Below are positions 27,765-36,668 of a stretch of 64,000 nucleotides of DNA, piece by piece. The notes under the pieces are model-generated. The model did not search any database. It was not told the origin of the DNA and worked only from the letters and a program-made list of their open reading frames with translations. This stretch comes from JAQBQB01 sp963846925 (GTDB taxonomy: Bacteria; Gemmatimonadota; Gemmatimonadetes; Gemmatimonadales; Gemmatimonadaceae): positions 53,496 to 117,495 of the forward strand of contig CAWJXW010000012.1 of the NCBI GenBank assembly GCA_963846925.1, written 5' to 3'. The translations under genes were made by a program, and so were the position numbers. The number at the start of each line of letters is the position of its first letter. Position 1 is the first letter of the stretch.

Positions 27765-27868
27765 CTTGACGGCTTGACGGCTTGACGGCTTGACGGCTTG
27801 ACGGCTTGACGGCTTGACGGCTGACGGCTGACGTAGCTTGACGGCTTGACGGCTTGACGGCTTGACGG
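27765..27868 (+). repeat. Tandem octamer array TTGACGGC, 11 perfect units
   Basis: Seven units, a 16-base variant (27821-27836), then four more. It begins within the TGA stop of mutM (TGACGGCG). Each unit carries TGA and 8 is not a multiple of 3, so all three forward frames are closed within 24 bases. Confidence 0.95.
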
Positions 27869-27869
27869 C

Positions 27870-27960
27870 GGGCTGTCCAGCTGTCGGCTGTCGAGCTGTC
27901 CGCGTCCAGCTGTCCAGCTGTCCAGCTGCCGCGCGCTGTCCGCTGCAGGCTGTCCAGCCG
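27870..27960 (-). repeat. Tandem octamer array AGCTGGAC, imperfect
   Basis: On the minus strand AGCTGGAC repeats directly after the TAA stop of the RlmI-like gene, with about three perfect contiguous units and several degenerate ones. It abuts the mutM array tail to tail. Confidence 0.9.
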
Positions 27961-29128
27961 TTAATCCAACGCCTCGAGCAGCGCCCCTTTAAGGTATCCT
28001 GTTTCCGGAATCGTCATCACTTCGGGGTGGTCGATCGGCTGGCCGGTCATGGCGCGCAGCGCCACGCGCCGCCCCGAGTCCGCCGCCGCCGACCGGAGCA
28101 TCTCGAAGAACTCGGCGCGTCCCACGTGGAAGCTGCAGCTCGCCGTGAACAGCGTTCCGCCCGGCGCCAGGACGCGCAGTGCGCGAAGGTTCACGTCCTT
28201 GTATCCGCGGAGCGCGCCGGGGACGGAGGCGCGGGTCTTGGCGAACGCCGGCGGGTCGACCACGATCGTGTCGAACCGCTCGCGAGAGCGCTCGACTTCT
28301 CGCAGGTAATCGAACACGTCGGCCTCGACGAACCGGATGTTCGCCAGGTCGTTGCGCGCCGCGTTCTCCTGCGCGCGCTTCAACGCGTCGCCGGAGACGT
28401 CCACGGCGACGACGCTGTCGGCGCGCCGCGCGAGGTGCAGCGCGAACGAGCCGTGATAGCTGAAGCAGTCGAGGGCGCGCCCGCGCGCGCGCTCGCCGAT
28501 CATCACGCGATTCTCGCGCTGGTCGAGGAAGGCTCCCGTCTTTTGTCCCGTCCACAGGGCCGCGAGATATCGCACACCGTGCTCGTTCACTTCGACTTCG
28601 TGCGGAACGTCGCCGGCCAGAAGCTCGACGCCGGCGGCGAGGCCTTCCTTCTTTCTCACCGGAACGTCGTGGCGGGCGAGAATGCCGGCGGGTGAGAGCG
28701 CGTCACACAACGCGGCGATGATTGGCGCGCGAAACGCCTCGAGCCCCGCGCTGAGCAGCTGCACGACCAGCCATCGGTCGTAGCGGTCGCAGACGAGCGA
28801 CGGGCAGGCGTCCGCCTCGCCGTGCACCGCGCGATACGCGTTCGTGACGTTGGCGAGCGGCGCTCGGCGCCGGACGGCGGTCTGGATCCGCTCGCCCCAC
28901 CAGGACTGGTCCAGGTCCCGCGAGCGGACGCGCGTCGACCATGCGGAGGGCGATCTCCGACGCGGGACTCCAGAGCGCCGTACCGATCGTTTTGCCGCGG
29001 TGGTCGAGAACGACCACGGCCCCCGCCGGCCGGTCGGGACGAACCGTCACATCGCTGCGAAAAATCCACGGATGGCCGAGGGACCAACGGCGCGCTGCGC
29101 GGGCCGAGACGTGAGCGGCGTCGGTCAT
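27961..29128 (-). CDS. RlmI-like class I rRNA methyltransferase, one frameshift
   Basis: The N-terminal PUA-like domain (AARRWSLGHPWIFRSDV, GAVVVLDHRGKTIGTALWSP) is in one frame from ATG 29128. The rest, from DLDQSWWGERIQTAV through VTNAYRAVHGEADACPSLVCDRY to the end, is in another, joined near 28925. The catalytic domain has the SAM motif ALDCFSYHGSFALHLAR, VDVSGDALKRAQENA, the DPPAFAKT motif and a cysteine in TASCSFHV, as in 5-methylcytosine RlmI/RlmK-type enzymes that modify 23S rRNA. A one-base correction gives a full-length protein of about 388 residues. Confidence 0.8.
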
Positions 29129-29542
29129 CGAGGTGCTTGTTTCACAGGGGGATGCGCTGAGCCGTGGAACGGATTGGAATGTATCCGAGTTGATCTTGCG
29201 GCACTGTGGACCCGACGGTACGTTCCTGCCCGCTCGACCCGCCCGGGACGGCTTGCCACGTCCAAGGGCCGCCCGAGGCAGTGCATGTGACGCTTTGTCA
29301 TCCCTCCCGAGTTAATACGTCCGGTTGTCATTGAAGCACGCCATTAGTCCTCGCCCCACGCGCTGATTGAGCGCCGCCGCGAAAGCGGCGGCTTGCGGTT
29401 TTTGTTGCGGTGCCCGTGACGTGAACGGCCATGGATCGCGGCTGAAGCGACGCGGTGGATGCGCAAGACCTCGCACGACAGCAGGCGAACCGACCGTAGG
29501 TGCAGAGTGGCTATTCCCCTTTTTTCCCCCCGAGGGTGTGAG
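29129..29542 (+). other. Intergenic region upstream of the susC operon
   Basis: This 414-base gap separates the divergent RlmI-like gene and susC. No convincing gene is present. It must hold the susC promoter and contains the hairpin listed at 29373-29403. Confidence 0.5.
29373..29403 (+). promoter_or_regulatory. Terminator-like hairpin in the susC leader
   Basis: GCCGCCGC, a GAAA loop and GCGGCGGC form a perfect 8-bp stem, followed by TTGCGGTTTTT. It is oriented with susC and lies 140 bases before its start, while the upstream gene points the other way. It could therefore be a leader attenuator or the end of a short RNA. Confidence 0.45.
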
Positions 29543-32500
29543 ATGACGACCAGGACCACGTTGCATCGTTTTCGAGTGGTCGCCGCGTCACTGTTGGGCC
29601 TCTGGCTCGCAGTGCCGGCCGGCAGCGCACAGGCACAAGGCGGCGCGGTCATCACCGGTAAGGTGATGAGCGAATTCGGTCAGGCCATCGACCAAGCCAA
29701 CGTCTACATCAATGATCTATCGATCTCGGTGGGGACGAACGCCCAAGGCGCATTCACGATCACGATTCCAGCGGCTCGCGCGCAGGGACAGGCGGTCAAC
29801 CTTCGCGTTCGCGCGATCGGTTTTCAGCCCGGCGTCATTCCGATCCGCCTCACGGCGGGAACGCAGACGCAGAACTTCACATTGAAACAGGACGTGAACC
29901 GGCTGAACGAAGTCGTCGTCACCGGTTCGATCGAGGCGACCGAGCGGGCGAAGGTGCCGTTCGCGATCGGCCGCGTCACGTCGGAAGAGCTGCCCGTGCC
30001 GTCGCTCGATCCGATGACGGCGCTCACGGGCAAGGTCGCCGGCGTTCGCATCGCGTCGACGAGCGGCCAGCCCGGGTCGACCCCGGACATCATGCTCCGC
30101 GGCCCGACTTCGTTGAACCTGAGCGGCCGGAGCGGGAATCCGCTCATCGTCGTCGACGGCGTCGTCATGAACGTCGGCAACCTCGGCGAGCTCGGCGGTC
30201 TCGACATCGAGTCGATCGAGGTCATCAAGGGCGCGGCCGGCGCGTCGCTCTATGGAACGACGGCGGCCAACGGCGTCATCACGATCAAGACGAAGCGCGG
30301 CGCCAACAGCGACGGCATCACGATCAACGCCCGCGAGGAATACGGCGTCAGCGACTTGAACAGCGCCCGCTACGGCCAGCCGGTGAACCACCATCTCCAG
30401 CTCGACGAGACCGGCAAGCGCTTCTGCATCTCGGGCGTTTCGACGCAGGCGCCGTGCTCGAAGACCGTCGACTTCATGACGGAAATTCTGCGCATCAACA
30501 ACGTCAACGCGGATACGAACCGCACGCCGCAGAACTTCCAGTGGAATGGGTTGAACAACACCGACGGCTCGCTGGAGAACGTCTTCCAGTCCAACATCTG
30601 GCCGAACCACTACTACAACACGCTCGCGCAGGTCTCGACCTCTGCGCCGACGAACCTCAGCTCCCTCGACGCGACGGGCAAGATCGGTACGGTGCGCTTC
30701 TTCGCCAGCGGCCAGTTCACCAACAACGGGGGCGCCCTCAAGCAGCTCCAGGGTGACATCCAGAACCGCGCTCGTGTGAACCTCGACTACGACGTCCGCA
30801 GCAACCTCCTGCTCTCGCTCAGCACCGTGTACGACAAGGAAACGATCGACCAGCGGGCGACGGACTTCGGCCTGTTCGGTTCGCTGCTGCGCGGCGCGCC
30901 CGCGGGCACGAACTACCTCGCGAACGACACGCTTGGCCGGCCGATCCTCCAGGGCGGCGGTTCGGGCATTCGCGGCACGGGCAACGGCGCCTCGGCGTTC
31001 CTTTATCCCTTCTCGGCGTCGACCGACATGTTGATCGCCGGCCGGTACATCGGCTCGCTCACCGCGACCTACTTCCCGGCTGACTGGGTCACGTTCGACG
31101 GCACGTTCGCCTACGACAAGCGGTCGCGCTACAACAACTTCGACGAAGCGAAAGGCTTCCGGACGATTTCGACCAGCGCGTCGGATAACTTCGGGCGGAT
31201 GACCCTGTCCAACTCGAACACCGAAGCGATGAACGGCAGCTACGGCGCGCTGTTCCGAAAGAACGTCACGAGCGACCTCACGGCGCGCCTAACTCTGCGC
31301 AGCCAGTTCGACCAGACGTATCAACTGAGCCAGTCTGGGTCCGGCCAACAGTTCGTGGTGAAGGACGTCTTCACGCTGAGCAACACCAGCACCCAGCAGA
31401 CCGCGACCTCGAGCAGCAGTACGATCAAGGACGTCGGATTCGTGTCCGGCGGGCAGCTCGACTACAAGGGCAAGTACATCGTCGACGCGACGTACCGCTA
31501 CGACGGCAGCTCGCTGTTCGGAACCGGCAACCGCTGGGCGCCGTTCGGCCGCGTTTCCGGCGTGTGGCGTGTGTCCGAGGAGTCGTTCTGGAAGGTTCCG
31601 CACATCACCGATTTCCGCCTCCGCGCGTCGCACGGCACGGCAGGCAACACGCCGTCGTTCAACGCGCAGTACGAGACGTACAACTGCAGCACCACCGGAT
31701 GCTCGCTGCAGCAGGCCGGTAACCGCGACCTCAAGCCCGAGACGACGGCGGAGACCGAGTTGGGTACGGACTTCACCCTGTTCAACCGTATCGGCATCGA
31801 GCTCACGAAGGCCGACTCGAAGACGAAGAACCAGATCCTCAACGTTCCCACGCCGTCGAGCCTGGGCTTCACGAATCAGTGGAAGAACGCCGGAACGCTC
31901 GACAACCACACGTGGGAGCTGGCGGCCAATCTGCCGGTCATCTCCAAGCGTGATTTCAGCTGGAACATGAAGGGCACGTGGGACCGCACTCGCAGCTACG
32001 TCACCGAGCTGTTCGTTCCCGAATACTATGAGAGCGGCGGCACGGGCCAGGGTACCGGCAACTTCTTCTTGATCACCTCCCGCAAGGACGTGCAGGACGG
32101 TATGCCGGTCAACCAGTACGGCGGCATCTGGGGGCGCAAGTTCTACAGGACCTGCAGCGACATGCCGAGCTCCGTCCAGTCACAGTGCGGCGACGGCAAG
32201 GCGTACCAGGTCAACGACCAGGGTTGGGTCGTGTGGGTCGGCGACGGCAACACCTGGAAGGACGGCATCACCAAGAACCTCTGGGACACCAAGCTCCCGG
32301 CCGCGCAGTCGCCGTGGAACTATCCGCTCTACTTCGGTCACCCGATCGTCGATCGTCCGCTCCGTGGTGAGTCGGGCGAAGGCACCGGTAAGAGCCACAT
32401 CCTCGGCAGCGCGTTCCCGAGCTTCCGGTTCACCTGGAACAACACGCTCACCTACAAGCGGCTCACGTTCTATGGGCTGCTCGACGGCACGGTCGGCAAC

Positions 32501-32932
32501 CACATCAACAACCAGGGTGAAGGCTGGGGTCTGCTGGACTTCGCCTCGAACTACTTCGACCAGGGCAGCAAGTCGGTCGAGTCGGCGAAGCCCGTGGGTT
32601 ACGGCTGGCGCGTTGGTGGGGCGGAGGGAGCCGGCGACGGCGGGTTCTACGACCTCCTCGGACCGAACAACTACAACACCGAAGACGGGTCGTACGCCAA
32701 GATTCGCGAGATGAGCATCACGTACCGACTCGGCCGAGTTCGCGGCATCGGTGGCGACTGGACGCTCGGTCTCGTCGGTCGAAACGTGTTCACGTTCACC
32801 AAGTACTCGGGGTACGACCCCGAAGTCGGCGTGGACGGCGGCAACGCGGGCTCAGGCCTGATCAACCAGGTCGATGCCTTCGGTTATCCGACGCTCCGCA
32901 CGTACACGGTTTCTCTGTCCACGCGGTTCTAG
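29543..32932 (+). CDS. SusC/RagA-family TonB-dependent outer-membrane receptor
   Basis: 1129 residues from ATG 29543, with GAGGG upstream. Signal peptide to SAQAQG, then a carboxypeptidase-regulatory domain (VITGKVMSEFGQAIDQANVYI), a plug (GRVTSEELPVPSLDPMTALTGKVAGVRI, IVVDGVVMN, GLDIESIEVIKGAAGASLYGTTAANGVITIKTKRG) and a long barrel ending VSLSTRF with the terminal phenylalanine. The protein imports oligomers handed over by the SusD lipoprotein encoded 12 bases downstream. No glycosidase is next to it, so the ligand may be peptide rather than glycan; this is a guess from the peptidases elsewhere in the window. Confidence 0.93.
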   Translation: MTTRTTLHRFRVVAASLLGLWLAVPAGSAQAQGGAVITGKVMSEFGQAIDQANVYINDLSISVGTNAQGAFTITIPAARAQGQAVNLRVRAIGFQPGVIPIRLTAGTQTQNFTLKQDVNRLNEVVVTGSIEATERAKVPFAIGRVTSEELPVPSLDPMTALTGKVAGVRIASTSGQPGSTPDIMLRGPTSLNLSGRSGNPLIVVDGVVMNVGNLGELGGLDIESIEVIKGAAGASLYGTTAANGVITIKTKRGANSDGITINAREEYGVSDLNSARYGQPVNHHLQLDETGKRFCISGVSTQAPCSKTVDFMTEILRINNVNADTNRTPQNFQWNGLNNTDGSLENVFQSNIWPNHYYNTLAQVSTSAPTNLSSLDATGKIGTVRFFASGQFTNNGGALKQLQGDIQNRARVNLDYDVRSNLLLSLSTVYDKETIDQRATDFGLFGSLLRGAPAGTNYLANDTLGRPILQGGGSGIRGTGNGASAFLYPFSASTDMLIAGRYIGSLTATYFPADWVTFDGTFAYDKRSRYNNFDEAKGFRTISTSASDNFGRMTLSNSNTEAMNGSYGALFRKNVTSDLTARLTLRSQFDQTYQLSQSGSGQQFVVKDVFTLSNTSTQQTATSSSSTIKDVGFVSGGQLDYKGKYIVDATYRYDGSSLFGTGNRWAPFGRVSGVWRVSEESFWKVPHITDFRLRASHGTAGNTPSFNAQYETYNCSTTGCSLQQAGNRDLKPETTAETELGTDFTLFNRIGIELTKADSKTKNQILNVPTPSSLGFTNQWKNAGTLDNHTWELAANLPVISKRDFSWNMKGTWDRTRSYVTELFVPEYYESGGTGQGTGNFFLITSRKDVQDGMPVNQYGGIWGRKFYRTCSDMPSSVQSQCGDGKAYQVNDQGWVVWVGDGNTWKDGITKNLWDTKLPAAQSPWNYPLYFGHPIVDRPLRGESGEGTGKSHILGSAFPSFRFTWNNTLTYKRLTFYGLLDGTVGNHINNQGEGWGLLDFASNYFDQGSKSVESAKPVGYGWRVGGAEGAGDGGFYDLLGPNNYNTEDGSYAKIREMSITYRLGRVRGIGGDWTLGLVGRNVFTFTKYSGYDPEVGVDGGNAGSGLINQVDAFGYPTLRTYTVSLSTRF

Positions 32933-32944
32933 GAGCCAGACGAC

Positions 32945-34664
32945 ATGATTCGCAAACTCATTCCGTTCGCTGCGCTGGTTTCGGTGGTCGCGGCTGGCGC
33001 GTGTAGCGACAACTCGCTGGCCTTTCAGAACCCGAACTCGGGCGACACGAAGCGTGTGCTCGGTTCGCCGGCGGACGCGGAGAACCTTCTGGGCTCGTAC
33101 TTCAAGCGTTGGGTCGTCGGGATGTACGGGAGCACCGGCGACTTCCAGGGAATGGCCAACATCTTCTCCCTCGAGAACATGTCGAGCCTGGCAAACAACT
33201 GTCAGAACTCGCACTATCCGTTCGGGACCTCGGTCAACTACAACCAGCCCTCCGGCAACGTCTGCACCGGTGAGAACCAGCGGCTGTACGCGATCCTCGG
33301 CGAGGTCAATCGCGTGGCGACGAGCTTCCTCACCGCGCAGGCGGCTGGCCTGACGCTCGGCACCGCGGCTCGCGACAACCGCGACGCGGCGTTCGCCGAG
33401 TTTCTGAACGGCGTCGCCATCGGCTCCGTCGCGCTCTGGTACGATTCGCTCGGCGTCGTGTCCGTTGGCATGAGCACGCAGGACGCCGGCAAGTTGATCG
33501 TCCTACAAAGCCGCCGGCGATTCAGCTCTGGTGCACCTCCAGAACGCGATCGACTTGGCGAACAAGTCGAACACGTCGTCTGACGGGTTCCCGATTCCCG
33601 CGACCTGGATTCCCTCGCCGACGTCCTACTCGCAGGCGGAGTTCATCAAGCTCGTTCGCACCTACCGCGCGAGGATTCGCGCGAATCTCGCGCGGACGCC
33701 AGCCGAGCGCGCCGCCGTCGATTGGGCGTCGGTCATCGCCGATGCGCAGAACGGCATCACGGCGGACGAGGACGTGACGTCGAGCACCACGGCCGGTCCG
33801 AGCATGTCCGGCTGGCGGTCGCAGTACGACTCGTTCAGCACCTGGGACCAGATGCCGCCCTTCATCATCGGCTGGGCCGACACGTCGGGCAACTATAACG
33901 CTTGGATCGCGCAGGCTCTCGGCGCGCGCGGTTCAGGAGGCCAGAACTTCTTCATGGCCACTCCGGACAAGCGATTCCCGCAGGGTGACACCCGCGCCGC
34001 ACAGCAGGCGGACTTCAAGATTCAGTCATGCGAAGTCCCGCAGGTTGGGCCGGCATATTCATGCGCGCGCTACTTCGTGAACCGGCCGGCCGGCAACGAT
34101 CAGTTCGTCGGTCCGGGCTGGGGCTTCTCCCAGTACGACTTCGCGCGGTTCCACGGGTGGGCGCAAAAGGGAGACGCCGGAAGCGCCCGCAACGGAACCA
34201 CGCCGATCTTCGTGAAGCCGGAGCTCGACATGCTCCAGGCGGAGGGGCTCTACCGAACGGGCCAGTACGCGGCGGCCGTAGCGCTCGTGAACATCACCCG
34301 CGTCAAGAACGGGCTGCCGCCGCTCACAGCGTCCGACGCGACGTCGCCGGTGCCAGGGTCGGCGGCCACTTGCATCCCGAAGGTGCCGCAAGCGCCCAAC
34401 TTCAACACCGTCGGATGCGGCAAGCTGCTGGACGCCCTCAAGTACGAGAAGTACATCGAGACGGCGTTTACGAACTTCTCGGGATGGTTCCTCGACGAAC
34501 GCGGCTGGGGTGATTTGCCGGCCAATTCGCCGACCTTCTGGGCCACCCCGTTCCAGGATCTGCAGGCGCGCGGCTATCCCCTGTCGGCGATCTATGGTAC
34601 CGGCCCGGGCCCCGGCAATGCGCCGAACTCAGTTGCGGTTGGACCGACCACTTACGGCTGGTAG
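32945..34664 (+). CDS. SusD/RagB-family lipoprotein, one frameshift
   Basis: Starts MIRKLIPFAALVSVVAAGAC with a clear lipobox (AAGAC), so it is a lipid-anchored partner of the SusC just upstream. The first frame ends at VSVGMSTQDAGKLI; near 33500 the frame changes and continues SYKAAGDSALVHLQNAIDLANKS to GPTTYGW at 34664. TPR-like helices and the C-terminal LNxxR-type region (GLYRTGQYAAAVALVNITRVKNGLPPL, LKYEKYIETAFTNFSGWFLDERGWGDLP) are present. Repaired length is about 570 residues, normal for the family. Confidence 0.85.
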
Positions 34665-34677
34665 AGAGACTCTCGTG

Positions 34678-35136
34678 ATGCGTCGCAGTCGTCGTACGCT
34701 GGCGGCGGTCCTTTTGGCAGGCTGCTACACGTTCGAGCCTGTTCAGGGGCCGACGCCGGCGGTAGGGACGGAAATCGCATTCGACATCAACGACGCCGGG
34801 CGCGTGGCGCTCGGCGGCTCGATGGGGCCGGAGATCGCTCAGATCGAAGGCCGCTTGGTGGAGAAGGGATCGGCGGATTATCTGGTCGCCATCACCTCAG
34901 TGCACTTGCTGCGCGGGGGCGAACAGGTGTGGTCCAAGGAGCCGGTTCGCATCAAGTCCGAGTACGTCTCGTCCGTCTACGAAAAGAGATTCTCCGCGGT
35001 AAAGTCGATAGCTCTCGGGGCGGTCGGTGTGGGAGTCGTAGCGGCACTCGCCGGCCGGTCGCTGATTGGAGGGGGAACCACCGACCCTGCAAAGCAGCCC
35101 GGGGATACAGGTCATACCACTCGTCGTAGGCCCTGA
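34678..35136 (+). CDS. Small lipoprotein, function unknown
   Basis: About 152 residues from ATG 34678 (a GTG lies just before). It has the short signal MRRSRRTLAAVLLAGC with lipobox LLAGC, a beta-rich middle (EIAFDINDAGRVALGGSMGPEIAQIEGRLV, YLVAITSVHLLRGGEQVW) and a hydrophobic segment near the end (KSIALGAVGVGVVAALAG). It follows susD by 13 bases and is probably in the same operon. No family recognised. Confidence 0.6.
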   Translation: MRRSRRTLAAVLLAGCYTFEPVQGPTPAVGTEIAFDINDAGRVALGGSMGPEIAQIEGRLVEKGSADYLVAITSVHLLRGGEQVWSKEPVRIKSEYVSSVYEKRFSAVKSIALGAVGVGVVAALAGRSLIGGGTTDPAKQPGDTGHTTRRRP

Positions 35137-35172
35137 TCGCGGGCAACGTCGCCAACCTTCACGGAGTACGTC

Positions 35173-36102
35173 ATGCGTCGCATCTATCAACTCTCGGTGC
35201 TTTGCCTCGCCGCAGGCGTCCTGAGTGCGTGCTATCCTGACCAGGTCGTGAACACGGAGAATATCCCGACCGCGGGCATCCGGTTCATCAACGCCGTGCC
35301 GGACAGCAGCGGAGCCTTCGGCTTCGACATGCGCTTCATCGACCAGGTCGAGTCAAATTCACAGTTCTACGTGACGTTCCGTGACGCACCGACCCAGTCG
35401 GTGAGCAGCGGAACGACGGATACGCTGATCATCGGGTCCAAGATTCAGTTCAAGGGCGCGCGAGCCGGCTCGCGGCACTTCCGGGTCTTCCTGAGCGACA
35501 CGCTTCAGTCGATCGCGTCGACGGTCATCGTCGACTCGACCGTCACGCTGGTCGCGGACCACAATTATACGTTCATCCTCTGGGGCAACGGCCGCTCGCC
35601 CAAGGGCGCCGCGGACGCGATGCACCTGTCCGTGCTCGACGAGGCGCCGGCTGATCCGGGCACGTCGGTCGGCCTCCGTGTCATCAACGCCACGAGCTCG
35701 GCGATCGACGCGCGGGCGTACACTCGCGGCAGCGCGGTGCCGTCGACCCCCACTTGGGCCAGCGTCGCGCCATACAGTGCCACGACCTGGGTGAACCAGG
35801 CGGCCGGCATGATCGACTACAACATCAGAGCGGCCGGCGGCACCACGGCGATGTTCGCCGATCGTCTGGCGCTGCCAGGTGCCGTGGCGTTCTCGAGCGC
35901 CGGTACCGGCGGCAAGCTCGACATCGAGGCGGCACCCGGCACGCTCGTCGCCGGATCCGCCGTCACCGTGATCGTGTTCCCGCGCTCAGTTGCTGGCGCC
36001 AGAACACCGCAGACCGCAGCCGTTCCAGATTCCCAACGTCGTGACGATGTGGGATCGCCGGCCGCCAACTCCGCCGGGGGTCTGACGCCTCGCGTCAACT
36101 GA
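35173..36102 (+). CDS. DUF4397 lipoprotein
   Basis: 309 residues with lipobox LSAC and GGAG six bases before the ATG. Two DUF4397 repeats are visible: GIRFINAVPDSSGAFGFDMRF... and VGLRVINATSSAIDARAY..., each followed by the adhesin-like beta pattern (GARAGSRHFRVFLSDT, DHNYTFILWGN). The end as read (VPDSQRRDDVGSPAANSAGG) looks unlike the family. In another frame the same bases read FQIPNVVTMWDRRPPTPPGV and stop at 36083, so a frameshift near 36025 is possible. Likely surface or periplasmic, last gene of the susCD operon. Confidence 0.72.
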   Translation: MRRIYQLSVLCLAAGVLSACYPDQVVNTENIPTAGIRFINAVPDSSGAFGFDMRFIDQVESNSQFYVTFRDAPTQSVSSGTTDTLIIGSKIQFKGARAGSRHFRVFLSDTLQSIASTVIVDSTVTLVADHNYTFILWGNGRSPKGAADAMHLSVLDEAPADPGTSVGLRVINATSSAIDARAYTRGSAVPSTPTWASVAPYSATTWVNQAAGMIDYNIRAAGGTTAMFADRLALPGAVAFSSAGTGGKLDIEAAPGTLVAGSAVTVIVFPRSVAGARTPQTAAVPDSQRRDDVGSPAANSAGGLTPRVN

Positions 36103-36118
36103 AGGGGCACGCGAGATT

Positions 36119-36150
36119 GGCCGTCGGGCTCTTGCTCGACGGCCTTCTCA
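36119..36150 (+). terminator. Intrinsic terminator-like hairpin after the DUF4397 gene
   Basis: GGCCGTCG and CGACGGCC form an 8-bp stem, followed by TTCTCACTTT. The U-tract is interrupted, so strength is uncertain. Confidence 0.5.
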
Positions 36151-36196
36151 CTTTGGCGACCCGATGCCATCCCATCGGGAGGGGGGAAGAACGAAC

Positions 36197-36634
36197 ATGA
36201 CGACGCGTTGGTTCCTCGCGGCGGCATCGGCGCTGGCGATCACAGTGCTCGCCTGCGGCAAGCCCGCACCCGGCGGGCCCACGCCGCGCGACCGCAACGT
36301 GCTGACGCACGACGAGATCGTGACCGCGGCGCGCGATGGGTCCGACCTGTACGAGGCGGTCCAGAGCCTCCGCCCCCATTTCCTCGAGCCGCCTCCGGGC
36401 GTGCAGCCGGCCGGCATGCCGCACGGGACGACGGTCTATATCGACGCGCGTCGCGCCGGCGGCCTCGAGGCGCTTCGTAGCCTCACGGCGGGCAGCGTCG
36501 AAGAGGTGCGCTATCTCGGGCCCACGCAGTCCCAGAACGAATACGGGTCCCGTGCCACGCTCGTGACGCTGGTGGTCAGGCTCCGTCACGTCCGTCCCGA
36601 CACTACGTTTGGGGTGACGCTCTCCGGCCGCTGA
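36197..36634 (+). CDS. Small lipoprotein, function unknown
   Basis: 145 residues from ATG 36197, preceded by a strong GGAGGGGGGAAG. Signal MTTRWFLAAASALAITVLAC with lipobox VLAC. The mature part starts with a proline/glycine spacer, then ILTHDEIVTAA-like helix, YEAVQSLRPHFLEPPPG and a short beta unit (TTVYIDARRAGGLEALRSLTAGSVEEVRYLGP). The fold resembles the plug-type or secretin-like short domains seen in several Gemmatimonadota lipoproteins, without a named family. Confidence 0.65.
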   Translation: MTTRWFLAAASALAITVLACGKPAPGGPTPRDRNVLTHDEIVTAARDGSDLYEAVQSLRPHFLEPPPGVQPAGMPHGTTVYIDARRAGGLEALRSLTAGSVEEVRYLGPTQSQNEYGSRATLVTLVVRLRHVRPDTTFGVTLSGR

Positions 36635-36668
36635 TCCGCCGGCGGTCCAACGGTCCCCCTCGTAGTTC

